From positions 1 to 64,000 of the forward strand of contig CAUUCF010000004.1 of assembly GCA_963543695.1 (NCBI GenBank): 64,000 nt of DNA, written 5' to 3'. How positions within the stretch are numbered: the first letter of the stretch is position 1; every line of letters begins with the position of its first letter. The position numbers and the translations under genes were made by a program. The notes under the pieces are model-generated. The model saw only the letters and a list, made by a program, of their open reading frames with translations, had not been told where the DNA came from and ran no database searches. This DNA is from CAUUCF01 sp963543695 (GTDB lineage Bacteria > Pseudomonadota > Gammaproteobacteria > UBA9339). Of this stretch, positions 1-7,952 are shown piece by piece.

Positions 1-381
1 ATCTTACATATACTTTTTTAAAAAATTAAAAAATAATTAGTTTTTTGTGAAATTGTAAAAATTTTTTCTAGTAAAAATGACAGTCTTGTAGGAATTTTAT
101 AATCTTTCGATAAATTGAGTAGAAAAAATATATTTGTGTTTTTATAAGGGGTTAATTTTCTTAATTTCAAGATATTTAAAAGGAACCCAAAGTCTTAAAA
201 AAATTATCGTAAAAATAAAAATTTGAAAATCCAGTAAAATGCGATTATTATGCAAGGTTCGTAGGAACGTTATTCAGCGGCGAAAAACTTATTTAGGGTG
301 AACTGCGTGAGAGTACGCTGTAAGCGTCTACTAAATCAGTCAAAAAACGCCGTTATTTATTAACACAGTAAAATTTAAAAA
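1..381. other. Non-coding stretch before the first gene
   Basis: No convincing reading frame is visible in the first 381 bases. The first 240 bases are extremely AT-rich. Bases 255-355 are richer in G+C and fold into nested stems, listed separately. No tRNA or known riboswitch could be recognised. The upstream gene lies outside the window. Confidence 0.5.
255..355 (+). ncRNA. Unidentified structured RNA or leader segment
   Basis: Nested complementary arms are visible. CGGCG (278-282) pairs with CGCCG (348-352). ACTTATTTAG (287-296) pairs with CTAAATCAGT (331-340) at nine of ten positions. An inner hairpin is formed by GCGT (305-308) and ACGC (315-318) with a six-base loop. A small hairpin GTTC/GAAC (257-268) precedes them. 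The segment ends 27 bases before the MBL-fold gene, so it may be its 5' leader or a free small RNA. It matches no RNA family I can name; orientation is assumed from the downstream gene. Confidence 0.35.
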
Positions 382-1443
382 ATGAAACAAAAAATGATTA
401 TAATCTTAACAATGCTCATAATAATATCGATGATCGTTATCGGAGTCTTGAACCATCCTGCTTTCGGGCAACGACCTAAAAACGAACGTTTAAACCGCAT
501 TAAACGGTCAAAAAATTGGCAAAATGGACATTTCGTGAATTATGAAGATACAAAAATCCTCACGGTCAAAAACCGGAATTTGAAATCATGGGTAAAATTA
601 TTTAGTCGTCCTGAAAATGCTATGCCTAAAATGCCGATTAAAGCGGTAAAAACCGATCTTAATACCCTTGATCTTACGAAAGATCAAATGGTATGGTTTG
701 GACATTCATCGTATCTTTTGATCCTCAACGGTAAAAAGATACTCGTAGATCCTGTACTTACTTTACAATTTCCTGTCACACTAATGATGAAACCCTTTCC
801 AGGAAGTGATCTTTATAAACCAGAGGATATACCGGCAATTGATTATTTGATTATTACTCACGATCATTGGGATCACTTAGATTATGGAACACTAAAAAGT
901 ATTCGTGAACGCGTCAAATACGTAATTTGTCCATTAGGGGTTGGAGCATACCTTGAATATTGGGGATACGATAATAAAAAAATCATCGAAATGGATTGGG
1001 AAGACGAATATGTTTCACCCGATAAGATTCGTTTTACGTGTCTTACTGCGCGTCATTATTCTGGTCGTTTATCGCAATCTAAACAAACGCTATGGGCATC
1101 GTATATGATTGAAGCTTCAAAAGTCGTCTTTGTGGGTGGGGATAGTGGTTACGGTAAACATTTTGCTGCAATCGGAGAACGTTTCCCAAAGATCGATATG
1201 GCATTGCTCGAAGCGGGACAATATAACGTAAATTGGGCGCAGATTCATTTGTTACCTGACGAATTACCTAAAGTAATTCACGATTTAAAACCACGTATGG
1301 TAATTCCGGTGCATAATAGTAAATTTTCGTTAGCTCCCCATGATTGGGAAGAACCGATGCGAAAGATCATCGAAACATCAAGAAATGATGCTACACTCCA
1401 TGTCACGATGCCAACCATCGGAAAACCTGTATATATAGATTGA
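382..1443 (+). CDS. MBL-fold metal-dependent hydrolase, membrane-anchored
   Basis: This is a metallo-beta-lactamase-fold hydrolase of the UlaG/NAPE-PLD-like group, 353 residues. The N-terminus has one hydrophobic segment (about residues 4-23), which suggests an uncleaved signal anchor with the enzyme on the periplasmic face. The metal-binding motif H160-D-H-W-D-H165 is intact, and further ligand candidates follow (GGDSGYG, IPVHNSKF). The substrate cannot be told from the sequence. Codon use differs from the neighbours, with many ATC, ATA, CTC, CTT and GAT-CG combinations and fewer TTA leucines. I infer possible horizontal acquisition. Similar proteins with an HPAFG-type N-terminus are, from memory, common in Bacteroidota. 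Confidence 0.75.
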   Translation: MKQKMIIILTMLIIISMIVIGVLNHPAFGQRPKNERLNRIKRSKNWQNGHFVNYEDTKILTVKNRNLKSWVKLFSRPENAMPKMPIKAVKTDLNTLDLTKDQMVWFGHSSYLLILNGKKILVDPVLTLQFPVTLMMKPFPGSDLYKPEDIPAIDYLIITHDHWDHLDYGTLKSIRERVKYVICPLGVGAYLEYWGYDNKKIIEMDWEDEYVSPDKIRFTCLTARHYSGRLSQSKQTLWASYMIEASKVVFVGGDSGYGKHFAAIGERFPKIDMALLEAGQYNVNWAQIHLLPDELPKVIHDLKPRMVIPVHNSKFSLAPHDWEEPMRKIIETSRNDATLHVTMPTIGKPVYID

Positions 1444-1891
1444 ATAATTAGCTAAAATTAGGGGTTTTTAGTATAGCGAAAATAAAATCTTAATCTTTGC
1501 GAAAAATAAATATAAATTTTCTGTGAAAAAAGGATTTATAATGTTAATTTGCGAATAAAAAAATAGGTCTTACGAGTCCGACGCCTGGACTCGTATAGAG
1601 CAATAATAAATCAATTGATAATATCAACGTTTGGACGGAAATTCATCATTTAAAACCGTAAGTAAAGTAAATGAATACGGATAGAAATTTTATTAGTTAT
1701 TTTTTGTTTGTCTTTTTGTACGTTATAGGATTTTGGAGTAATTTCGTTTAAAAATTGGAGAATTTTTTACGTTTTTTACACATAGCTTGGAAACGGTTCG
1801 AAAAAAGTCGTTTAAACACCGTATGCTTCAGATTTTAAAATTACGTCCATTTTCGAAAAAACCTTCATCGGTTCATTGTTCAAACCATCAA
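1444..1891. other. Gene-free stretch between MBL-fold gene and tRNA-Ser
   Basis: About 450 bases with no supported gene on either strand. The one clear structure is a nine-base-pair perfect hairpin at 1571-1595. A weak CTAAAA/TTTTAG inverted repeat (about 1453-1472) follows the stop of the upstream gene and could help end its transcription. The rest is AT-rich and may be decayed sequence. Confidence 0.5.
1571..1595. repeat. Perfect 9-bp hairpin
   Basis: TACGAGTCC (1571-1579) and GGACTCGTA (1587-1595) are perfect inverted repeats around a seven-base loop. No run of T follows on either strand, so a classical intrinsic terminator is not supported. Its G+C content stands out from the surrounding sequence. 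The role is unknown. Confidence 0.45.
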
Positions 1892-1978
1892 CGGAGAGAG
1901 TGGGGTTCGAACCCACGATACGCCTAGACGTATACATGATTTCCAATCATGCTCCTTCAACCACTCGGACATCTCTCC
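1892..1978 (-). tRNA. tRNA-Ser (anticodon GGA)
   Basis: The reverse strand reads as a class II tRNA of 87 bases with acceptor stem GGAGAGA/TCTCTCC, a T-loop GGTTCGAACC block, a variable arm and the anticodon loop TTGGAAA, giving anticodon GGA for serine UCC/UCU codons. The 3' CCA is not encoded, since the bases after the discriminator read TTG. A CCA-adding enzyme must therefore complete it. Confidence 0.95.
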
Positions 1979-2046
1979 AAATTGCGTATATTATATTGCA
2001 AATATTCGTTTTTGCAAGTAGTGCTTAAAAGAGGTTGATTTGGGGC

Positions 2047-2075
2047 TTGACAGTTGGTGAGAGGTGTTGTTAAAT
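2047..2075 (+). promoter_or_regulatory. Sigma-70 promoter for rplS operon
   Basis: A consensus -35 TTGACA (2047-2052), a 17-base spacer and a -10 TTAAAT (2070-2075) lie just ahead of rplS. In many gammaproteobacteria rplS follows rpsP-rimM-trmD; here it has its own strong promoter. Confidence 0.75.
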
Positions 2076-2102
2076 AGCCTAAATTAGTAGAGAGTTATAT
2101 TT

Positions 2103-2471
2103 ATGCATAAAATTATCGAAGAATTAGAACGTGAACAAATTGCGAATCGACAAATTACGCAATTTAGTGTTGGGGATACGGTAGTAGTGAAAGTAAAGAT
2201 TAAAGAAGGAGAACGAGAAAGATTACAAGCTTATGAAGGGGTAGTGATTGCTAAAAAAAATCGTGGCTTGAATTCTTCTTTCACCGTTCGTAAAATTACG
2301 CAAGGGAACGGTATCGAACGAGTTTTCCAAACTTATAGTCCCTTAATTGATAGTATTACTTTACAAACAAGAGGAGACGTTCGAAAAGCTAAATTGTATT
2401 ATTTAAGGCAATTATCTGGTAAAAAAGCGAGAATTAAAGAGAAATTAGTTAGTAATAAAAAAAGTAGCTGA
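2103..2471 (+). CDS. rplS: 50S ribosomal protein L19
   Basis: Ribosomal protein L19 of 122 residues, which helps form the 30S-50S interface. The sequence covers the whole family: an N-terminal helix (MHKIIEELEREQ), the central block FSVGDTVVVKVKIKEG, the conserved GIERVFQTYSPLI segment and a basic tail. It starts 28 bases below a near-consensus promoter and leads a short operon with folA and trmJ. The usual partners rpsP, rimM and trmD are not beside it, so the classic operon has been split. Confidence 0.97.
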   Translation: MHKIIEELEREQIANRQITQFSVGDTVVVKVKIKEGERERLQAYEGVVIAKKNRGLNSSFTVRKITQGNGIERVFQTYSPLIDSITLQTRGDVRKAKLYYLRQLSGKKARIKEKLVSNKKSS

Positions 2472-2494
2472 CGTTAAATAATAAACGATTAAAT

Positions 2495-2977
2495 ATGGCT
2501 TCTATTTTGATAGCAGCCATTGCTAAAAATGGAGTAATTGGTTATCAGGGTCATCTTCCTTGGGTTGTACCCGAAGAAACGGCGTGGTTTAGAAAGAGAA
2601 TACGTGGCCATCGTGTTTTAATGGGGAGAAAAACTTTCGTTCGTTTACCTAATCCTTTACAAGTAAAAACCGTAGGGATATTAGGTCGCAATATAGATGA
2701 TCATATTGACGATAACCAAATAGAGGTTTTTCGTTCCGTCGAAGAGGTGTTTAAATATTGGGGAACGAAGAATTTTTTAGTAATTGGAGGAGGGGAAATT
2801 TACAGAACTTTTTTACCTTTAGTAGATCGTTTAGAATTAAATTTTATTCAGAAAAATTACCGAGGAGACGTATTTTTCCCTGTAAAATTATTAAAAGATT
2901 GGCGTATCTCTAACTTAAATGCTAGATCTTTTAAAACCGCTAAAGTCCTTTTTACCGTATGGCAAAGAAAACGATAA
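2495..2977 (+). CDS. folA: Dihydrofolate reductase
   Basis: Dihydrofolate reductase (160 residues) reduces dihydrofolate to tetrahydrofolate with NADPH, in the cytoplasm. The active-site block GVIGYQGHLPW, the cofactor motif MGRKTF and the later VIGGGEIYRTFLP are all present. At the position of the catalytic Asp27 of E. coli the protein has Glu (WVVPEETAWF), as in vertebrate enzymes. It lies 23 bases after rplS and overlaps the start of trmJ by 19 bases, so translation of the two is probably coupled. A partial folP at the far end of the window belongs to the same pathway. Confidence 0.95.
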   Translation: MASILIAAIAKNGVIGYQGHLPWVVPEETAWFRKRIRGHRVLMGRKTFVRLPNPLQVKTVGILGRNIDDHIDDNQIEVFRSVEEVFKYWGTKNFLVIGGGEIYRTFLPLVDRLELNFIQKNYRGDVFFPVKLLKDWRISNLNARSFKTAKVLFTVWQRKR

Positions 2978-3672
2978 CTTATCATCAACCGGATGTCCGT
3001 TTTGTTTTAGTAGAACCGTCTCATCCTGGTAATATTGGGGCGGTAGCTAGAGCATTAAAGGTAATGACTTGGCAATCTTTATATTTGGTTAAGCCTAAAA
3101 AATTTCCAGATGCAGAAGCTACTGCTCGGGCAGCAGGAGCAGCAGATTTGTTGCTTAAAGCAGTAGTCGTAGAAGATTTATCAACCGCGATTAAGGACTG
3201 TAGCCTAGTTTTAGGTACTAGTATTAGAAAACGAGGAATTTCTTTACCGTTGATTAGCTCTTTTGAAATTGCTCAATTTTTACAAAAAGAAGCTACCTAT
3301 AAAATGGCAATTTTATTCGGAAGAGAAAATAACGGTTTATCTAACGAAGAACTAAATCATTGTCATTACCAATTATATATTCCCGCGAATCCGTTGTATA
3401 GTTCTTTAAATTTAGCCTCTGCAGTGCAAATTATTAGTTATGAACTAGCAAAATGCTTAGCTCAAATTAATTATTTGCCAGAACCTTGTCATTATTTAGC
3501 TAATAGCCAACAGTACGGTGATTTTTATCAACGTCTTAGTACTTATTTACCAAGTTTAGGTTTCGATCGACCTAGTGTCTTAACTAAATTAAAAAATATC
3601 TTTAATCGTGCTAGGTTGAGTTACGACGAATTACAGCTATTAAACGGAATTTTTAAAGCTAATCAAAAGTAA
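2959..3672 (+). CDS. trmJ: tRNA (cytidine/uridine-32-2'-O)-methyltransferase TrmJ
   Basis: A SpoU/SPOUT-family RNA methyltransferase of 237 residues that places a 2'-O-methyl on position 32 of tRNAs using S-adenosylmethionine. The knot-forming signatures are visible: VLVEPSHPGNIGAVARALK near the N-terminus, LFGRENNGLSNEEL and IPANPLYSSLNLASAVQI in the last half. The length and the C-terminal helical extension fit TrmJ rather than TrmL. It overlaps folA by 19 bases. No clear terminator follows before the convergent glycosyltransferase gene. Confidence 0.93.
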   Translation: MAKKTITYHQPDVRFVLVEPSHPGNIGAVARALKVMTWQSLYLVKPKKFPDAEATARAAGAADLLLKAVVVEDLSTAIKDCSLVLGTSIRKRGISLPLISSFEIAQFLQKEATYKMAILFGRENNGLSNEELNHCHYQLYIPANPLYSSLNLASAVQIISYELAKCLAQINYLPEPCHYLANSQQYGDFYQRLSTYLPSLGFDRPSVLTKLKNIFNRARLSYDELQLLNGIFKANQK

Positions 3673-3786
3673 CTTTCCGATTACGATCAAAATTTAATGC
3701 AATAAAATGGTAAAGCTTTTGTTTTTTTATCGACGAATAACGCTTCTAAAGACTAATATTTAGCGTAAAATACGGAAGTTAAACTT

Positions 3787-5652
3787 TTAAATACGGTATT
3801 CAGGCACACTAAATATTTCTTTTTTTAGCAATTTTGCGGTTTTTAAATTATGGTGTTTTTTAATATACCGTAAAGCATCTTGAACGTTTTTTTGTAAATC
3901 TTTAGTACTGGTCTTTGGGTCAAGCTGATCGATACTAGAACGTTCTCTAACGCGATATTTGATACACGGAATATCCGAGAAAATGATAGTTGGCATCGTA
4001 GAAAGATATTTGATGTGAAAACCGTTATCTTCATGAAAAATATTCATGGTGATAAAGGTTAATTGTTGTTCACGCAAAAATTGAGTCAAAAATAATTTGC
4101 CCCACGCAACCGCCGGGTAGTTTTCTAACGTATTTTTAAAATTTTGATGCGATACATGGTAAACGTCTTCGTTGTGATGATAATTACAGTATTGACTTAG
4201 TCTTTCAGTTCTCTTTTTTAATTTTTCATTTTGGGAAGTAGTGAATACTTCGGTTTTAGAAAAGACAATCTGGGCTTTGGTTTCAAGAGCTTTATTATAT
4301 AGTTTTTCGACGGCTGCTTGATCAAGAAGATAGTCATCAGCGTCTAAAAACAAAATATATTCACCGGATGCATATTGAAGACCGGTGTTTCTAGCAGATC
4401 CGATACCTTGGCGATACGAATGAGAAATCACCGTCATTTGTTTATCTAACGCTAGATATTTTTTTAAAACGGCTAACGAATTATCTGTAGAAGCATCATT
4501 TACGCAAATAATTTCAATTTCTTTTAGCGTCTGATTAGTAACGCTGTCAAGACATTCTTGTAAATAGTTTTCTACGTTATAAACAGGAATAATAATTGAA
4601 ACTTTAATCTGGTTAGCCTGTTCTTTTAATAGCTGAGCATTAAGATTAAAATTTAAGCCTAAAATCGATAATTGTTTATAACGATGATGATAACCGTATT
4701 CGTATCGAATGGAAAAAATTTTCCCTAGCAAAATTTTTATGGGATGTAATTTTTTAAAGATGTTAATATTACTACAATCCTTTAAGATTTCGTTATCTAC
4801 TTTTTGAAATAAATGTTTTTTAAAAACATTTATTTCAAAAGCATATTTAAGACGATATCGCTTATCACATATTTGGTTTCCCCAATATTGTAAACCACCC
4901 AACATTTTATTTAAAGCGATGATTTTGAAAGCTTTATCGCTCTCTTGAAAGTCTTGTAAATCTAATAAAACTTTGAAAGCCTCAATGTCGGTTTTAACTA
5001 TGTTTGAACCGTTATTAATCGCAGAAGTTGTTCTTGACATCAAATAATGATAAAAATTTCGTTTTAACCCATACCAGCGAGGTTTTTTAAAAAAACATTG
5101 AAGACAAAATAACCCGTCTTCGCACGTCTTTACTCCCGCTTGAAATCTAATATTATGCTCCATAATGAAAGTTCTTTTGAAGAGCTTTCCAAAAATATTA
5201 TCTAAAAAACGAGCAATAATATCGAGCTTTTGGGAATCGAGTTTTTCTAACAAAGAGCGATTCCTTCTTGGGAAAAAAACGTGATCCGTTACTTCGTTAA
5301 CTCCGAAACATAAAATATCGGCCTGGGTATTTTTAATTACTTGGTAAGTTTCTAACAAACAATTTTCGTCGATAGTATCGTCAGAATCTACAAAAGTAAG
5401 ATATTCTCCGGTAGCTTTTTCGATACCGATATTCCTAGCGACGGCCACCCCTTTGTTTTTTTGATCGATGACGATAATGCGACGGTCGTTTTTGGCAAAT
5501 TCGTGTAGAATTTGCAGAGAATGGTCTTTAGAGCCATCGTTAACGCAAATGATTTCGATTTCTTTTAAGGTTTGATTAATAACGCTATTCAGGCATGGTT
5601 TTAAATATCGTTCTACGTTATAAACCGGTATGATTACACTTACTTTAACCAT
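3787..5652 (-). CDS. Tandem two-domain family-2 glycosyltransferase
   Basis: A 621-residue cytoplasmic protein made of two GT-A (family 2) domains. The first begins KVSVIIPVYNVERYL and carries the metal-binding VDSDD. The second begins near residue 348 with KVSIIIPVYNVENYL and carries LDADD. Shared blocks such as TLKEIEIICVND occur in both, so the gene arose by internal duplication. It probably transfers two sugars to a surface polysaccharide or lipopolysaccharide; acceptor and donor cannot be read from the sequence. The gene starts 26 bases below tRNA-Gly on the same strand. A 39-base perfect palindrome lies in the linker between the domains. No other polysaccharide genes adjoin it, apart from the divergent arn operon. 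Confidence 0.88.
   Translation of the reverse strand: MVKVSVIIPVYNVERYLKPCLNSVINQTLKEIEIICVNDGSKDHSLQILHEFAKNDRRIIVIDQKNKGVAVARNIGIEKATGEYLTFVDSDDTIDENCLLETYQVIKNTQADILCFGVNEVTDHVFFPRRNRSLLEKLDSQKLDIIARFLDNIFGKLFKRTFIMEHNIRFQAGVKTCEDGLFCLQCFFKKPRWYGLKRNFYHYLMSRTTSAINNGSNIVKTDIEAFKVLLDLQDFQESDKAFKIIALNKMLGGLQYWGNQICDKRYRLKYAFEINVFKKHLFQKVDNEILKDCSNINIFKKLHPIKILLGKIFSIRYEYGYHHRYKQLSILGLNFNLNAQLLKEQANQIKVSIIIPVYNVENYLQECLDSVTNQTLKEIEIICVNDASTDNSLAVLKKYLALDKQMTVISHSYRQGIGSARNTGLQYASGEYILFLDADDYLLDQAAVEKLYNKALETKAQIVFSKTEVFTTSQNEKLKKRTERLSQYCNYHHNEDVYHVSHQNFKNTLENYPAVAWGKLFLTQFLREQQLTFITMNIFHEDNGFHIKYLSTMPTIIFSDIPCIKYRVRERSSIDQLDPKTSTKDLQKNVQDALRYIKKHHNLKTAKLLKKEIFSVPEYRI
4802..4840. repeat. 39-base perfect palindrome inside the glycosyltransferase gene
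   Basis: Two 19-base arms, 4802-4820 and 4822-4840, are exact reverse complements around a single T (core AAATGTTTTT / AAAAACATTT). It falls in the inter-domain linker and encodes an FEINVFKKHLFQK stretch. A palindrome this long is unlikely by chance even in AT-rich DNA. Confidence 0.85.
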
Positions 5653-5677
5653 TTATTTTATACTATTATAAATTAAT

Positions 5678-5748
5678 AGCGGGCGATGGGAATCGAACCC
5701 ACACCGAAAGCTTGGGAAGCTTTAGTTCTACCACTAAACTACACCCGC
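5678..5748 (-). tRNA. tRNA-Gly (anticodon CCC)
   Basis: The reverse strand folds as a 71-base tRNA with acceptor GCGGGTG/CGCCCGC, anticodon stem AAAGC/GCTTT and loop TTCCCAA, giving anticodon CCC. It closely resembles E. coli glyU as I recall it. The 3' CCA is not encoded. Retention of a CCC isoacceptor is notable in an AT-rich genome. Confidence 0.93.
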
Positions 5749-5795
5749 ATAATTGCTTCTGATTGTACAACATTTTTTAGATTAAGCAAATTTTA

Positions 5796-5812
5796 TTTAA
5801 TCTCCTTTTAAA
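5796..5812 (+). promoter_or_regulatory. PmrA-box-like direct repeat ahead of the arn operon
   Basis: TTTAAT (5796-5801), five bases, TTTAAA (5807-5812) matches the PmrA/BasR consensus YTTAAT-N5-YTTAAT at 11 of 12 specified positions. It lies about 65 bases before the arnB start, with a possible -10 TATTTA at 5831-5836. In enterobacteria PmrA activates arn genes. AT-rich DNA makes TTAA pairs common, so this remains a candidate. Confidence 0.4.
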
Positions 5813-5877
5813 TTAATAAAATTTTGTACTTATTTAACAGAAGTGCTAAATTATATGCTTTAAAAATTAATAAAAAA

Positions 5878-7029
5878 ATGGGTGCTAAGCGACTTTTGAA
5901 ATTTTCTGTTCCGGTAATCGATCAAAACGCGATAGACGAAGTAGTTGATTGCTTAAAGTCAGGATGGTTAGTATCTGGACCTAGAGTTTTAAAATTCGAA
6001 AAAAATTTAGCCAAATTCTTTCAAGCGCGTTACGTGTTAGCTTTGAATTCAGCTACAAATGGTTTATTTTTAACTTTAAAAGCTTTAGGTATTCAAGCGG
6101 GAGATGAAATTATTACGACACCGATGACTTTTATTGCAACATTGAACGTAATTGCACAAATAGGAGCTAGACCAGTATTAGTAGACATAGATTTAAATAC
6201 TAGAAATATAGACGTGCATCAAATTGAAGCCGCCATTACTTCACGTACAAAAGCAATTTTACCGGTTCATTTTGCCGGGATTCCAGTAGATTTAAAACCA
6301 TTATACGAGATTGCGCAGCGTTATCGATTGAGGGTAATTGAAGATGCTGCGCATGCTATTGGTTCGGAATACCGTAATCAAAAAATAGGTAGTTTTGGAG
6401 ACACCCAAGTATTTAGTTTTCATGCGAATAAAATAATTACTACTGGAGAGGGTGGGGCAGTATTAACTCGAGATGAGCAATTAGCCGACCAAATAAAAAC
6501 GTTACGTTACCACGGTATCGATTATAATTCTCCCTATTGTGACGAATCAAATCGTTATTTTCCACATTACGACGTAACGGTACCAGGTTATAAATGTACG
6601 ATGATGGATTTACAAGCTGCTATTGGCATACATCAATTAACACGGTTAACGGAATTTATTCAAAAAAGAGCGCAATTAGTACAACGCTACCAACAACTTT
6701 TAGCGGATTGTCCGGGTTTAATGTTACCTGAAATACCTAAATATCCTTGTAAAATAGCTTGGTACCTTTATGCTCCACTTGTAACTGAAAAGGCTAAAGT
6801 TTCTCGTGATCACTTCATTTATTTGATGAGACAACAACAAATAGATTTAAAATGTCATTACCGGGCTGCCCATTTATACCGTTTTTATCAACGGCAATTT
6901 CGTTATCAACCGGGACAGTTTCCCGTAGCAGAAAGAGTTTCGCAAACGATTGTTTCGTTACCTTTATTTTCTACGATGACTGAAGCTGATCAGGACCGAG
7001 TAGTAGAAACAATTAAAAAAATTTTATGA
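5878..7029 (+). CDS. arnB: UDP-Ara4O 4-aminotransferase
   Basis: A PLP-dependent aminotransferase (about 383 residues) that converts UDP-4-keto-arabinose to UDP-4-amino-4-deoxy-arabinose, using glutamate. The Schiff-base lysine is in HANKIITTGEGGA (K185), and the fold-type-I block VLALNSATNGLFL and EDAAHAIGSEY are present. I chose ATG 5878 because LLKFSVPVIDQNAIDEV then aligns with the family N-terminus. A longer frame from a TTG at 5824 exists but adds residues unlike the family. The stop overlaps arnC by four bases (ATGA), so the operon is translationally coupled. A PmrA-like box lies upstream. Confidence 0.93.
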   Translation: MGAKRLLKFSVPVIDQNAIDEVVDCLKSGWLVSGPRVLKFEKNLAKFFQARYVLALNSATNGLFLTLKALGIQAGDEIITTPMTFIATLNVIAQIGARPVLVDIDLNTRNIDVHQIEAAITSRTKAILPVHFAGIPVDLKPLYEIAQRYRLRVIEDAAHAIGSEYRNQKIGSFGDTQVFSFHANKIITTGEGGAVLTRDEQLADQIKTLRYHGIDYNSPYCDESNRYFPHYDVTVPGYKCTMMDLQAAIGIHQLTRLTEFIQKRAQLVQRYQQLLADCPGLMLPEIPKYPCKIAWYLYAPLVTEKAKVSRDHFIYLMRQQQIDLKCHYRAAHLYRFYQRQFRYQPGQFPVAERVSQTIVSLPLFSTMTEADQDRVVETIKKIL

Positions 7030-7952
7030 AAATTTTAAGTGTCGTTATTCCGGTTTTTAACGAACAAGGTAATCTAAAACCGTTGGTTGATCGTTTAGTT
7101 AAGGTTTTAGATAAACTTAACGTCAATTACGAAATTATTTTAATTAACGACGGTAGTACAGACGATTCGTTAATCGTTTTACAGGCTATTCAAAAGCAAT
7201 TACCGACGAAAATCGTGATTATTGATCTACTTCGTAATTTTGGTCAACATGCTGCGGTTTTAGCTGGTTTTAGCCAAGCACGCGGTAAGTGGATTATAAC
7301 GTTAGATGCCGATTTACAAAATCCTCCTGAGGAAATTACAAAATTATGGTTTTTAGCGCAACAAGGTTATGATCTAATTAGCGGCGTAAGGTTACAGCAT
7401 CGGCAAGATAGTTGGTTTCGTTGCAAAACGGCTATTTTAGCTAATCAAATTCGTGCTCGAATCACTAATTTAAAGATGACTGACCAGGGTTCTATGTTAC
7501 GTTGTTACCGAGATTATTTGGTAAAATTAATGGTGCAACATCAAGATCCTTTTTTATTTATCCCCAGTTTGGCTTATCAGTATGCTAGACAACCAATTGA
7601 AATTCAAGTGCAGCATGATGTTCGTTATCAGGGTAAATCGAAATATAGTTTATGGCGATTAATTGGATTATACGGCAATCTTATCTTTAGTAATTCAACG
7701 TGGCCTTTACGGTTTTTTTCGTTCTTAGGGTTTATTTTAACCGGTGTAAACGTAGTAAAATTAACGATATTGGTTTTGGGTTATCAACCAGAAAACGAGT
7801 TTAATTTTTATTTTACGTTGTTATTTTTGTTAGGTGGTTTAATTTTGTTAGGAATTGGAACGTTAGGTGAATATATTGGGCGTATTTATCAAAACGTTAG
7901 CGGCAAACCCCAATACGTCATTAAAACAATTATTGATGAGGTTGTAGAATGA
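7026..7952 (+). CDS. arnC: Undecaprenyl-phosphate 4-deoxy-4-formamido-L-arabinose transferase
   Basis: A polyprenyl-phosphate glycosyltransferase of 308 residues. It moves formylated aminoarabinose from UDP to undecaprenyl phosphate on the inner face of the cytoplasmic membrane. The GT2 domain opens with LSVVIPVFNEQGNL and has the metal motif DADLQNPPEE. Two membrane segments lie near residues 233-256 and 265-288, as in the family. It overlaps arnB and the next gene by four bases each. Gene order and length support ArnC over related dolichol-phosphate-mannose synthases. Confidence 0.93.
   Translation: MKILSVVIPVFNEQGNLKPLVDRLVKVLDKLNVNYEIILINDGSTDDSLIVLQAIQKQLPTKIVIIDLLRNFGQHAAVLAGFSQARGKWIITLDADLQNPPEEITKLWFLAQQGYDLISGVRLQHRQDSWFRCKTAILANQIRARITNLKMTDQGSMLRCYRDYLVKLMVQHQDPFLFIPSLAYQYARQPIEIQVQHDVRYQGKSKYSLWRLIGLYGNLIFSNSTWPLRFFSFLGFILTGVNVVKLTILVLGYQPENEFNFYFTLLFLLGGLILLGIGTLGEYIGRIYQNVSGKPQYVIKTIIDEVVE

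Noticed and set aside
3843..4034. 63-residue frame on the same strand inside the glycosyltransferase gene
   Set aside because: It lies wholly within a well-supported gene in another frame and shows no domain.
5824..5877. Upstream TTG start for arnB
   Set aside because: The extra 18 residues do not match the family; ATG 5878 does.
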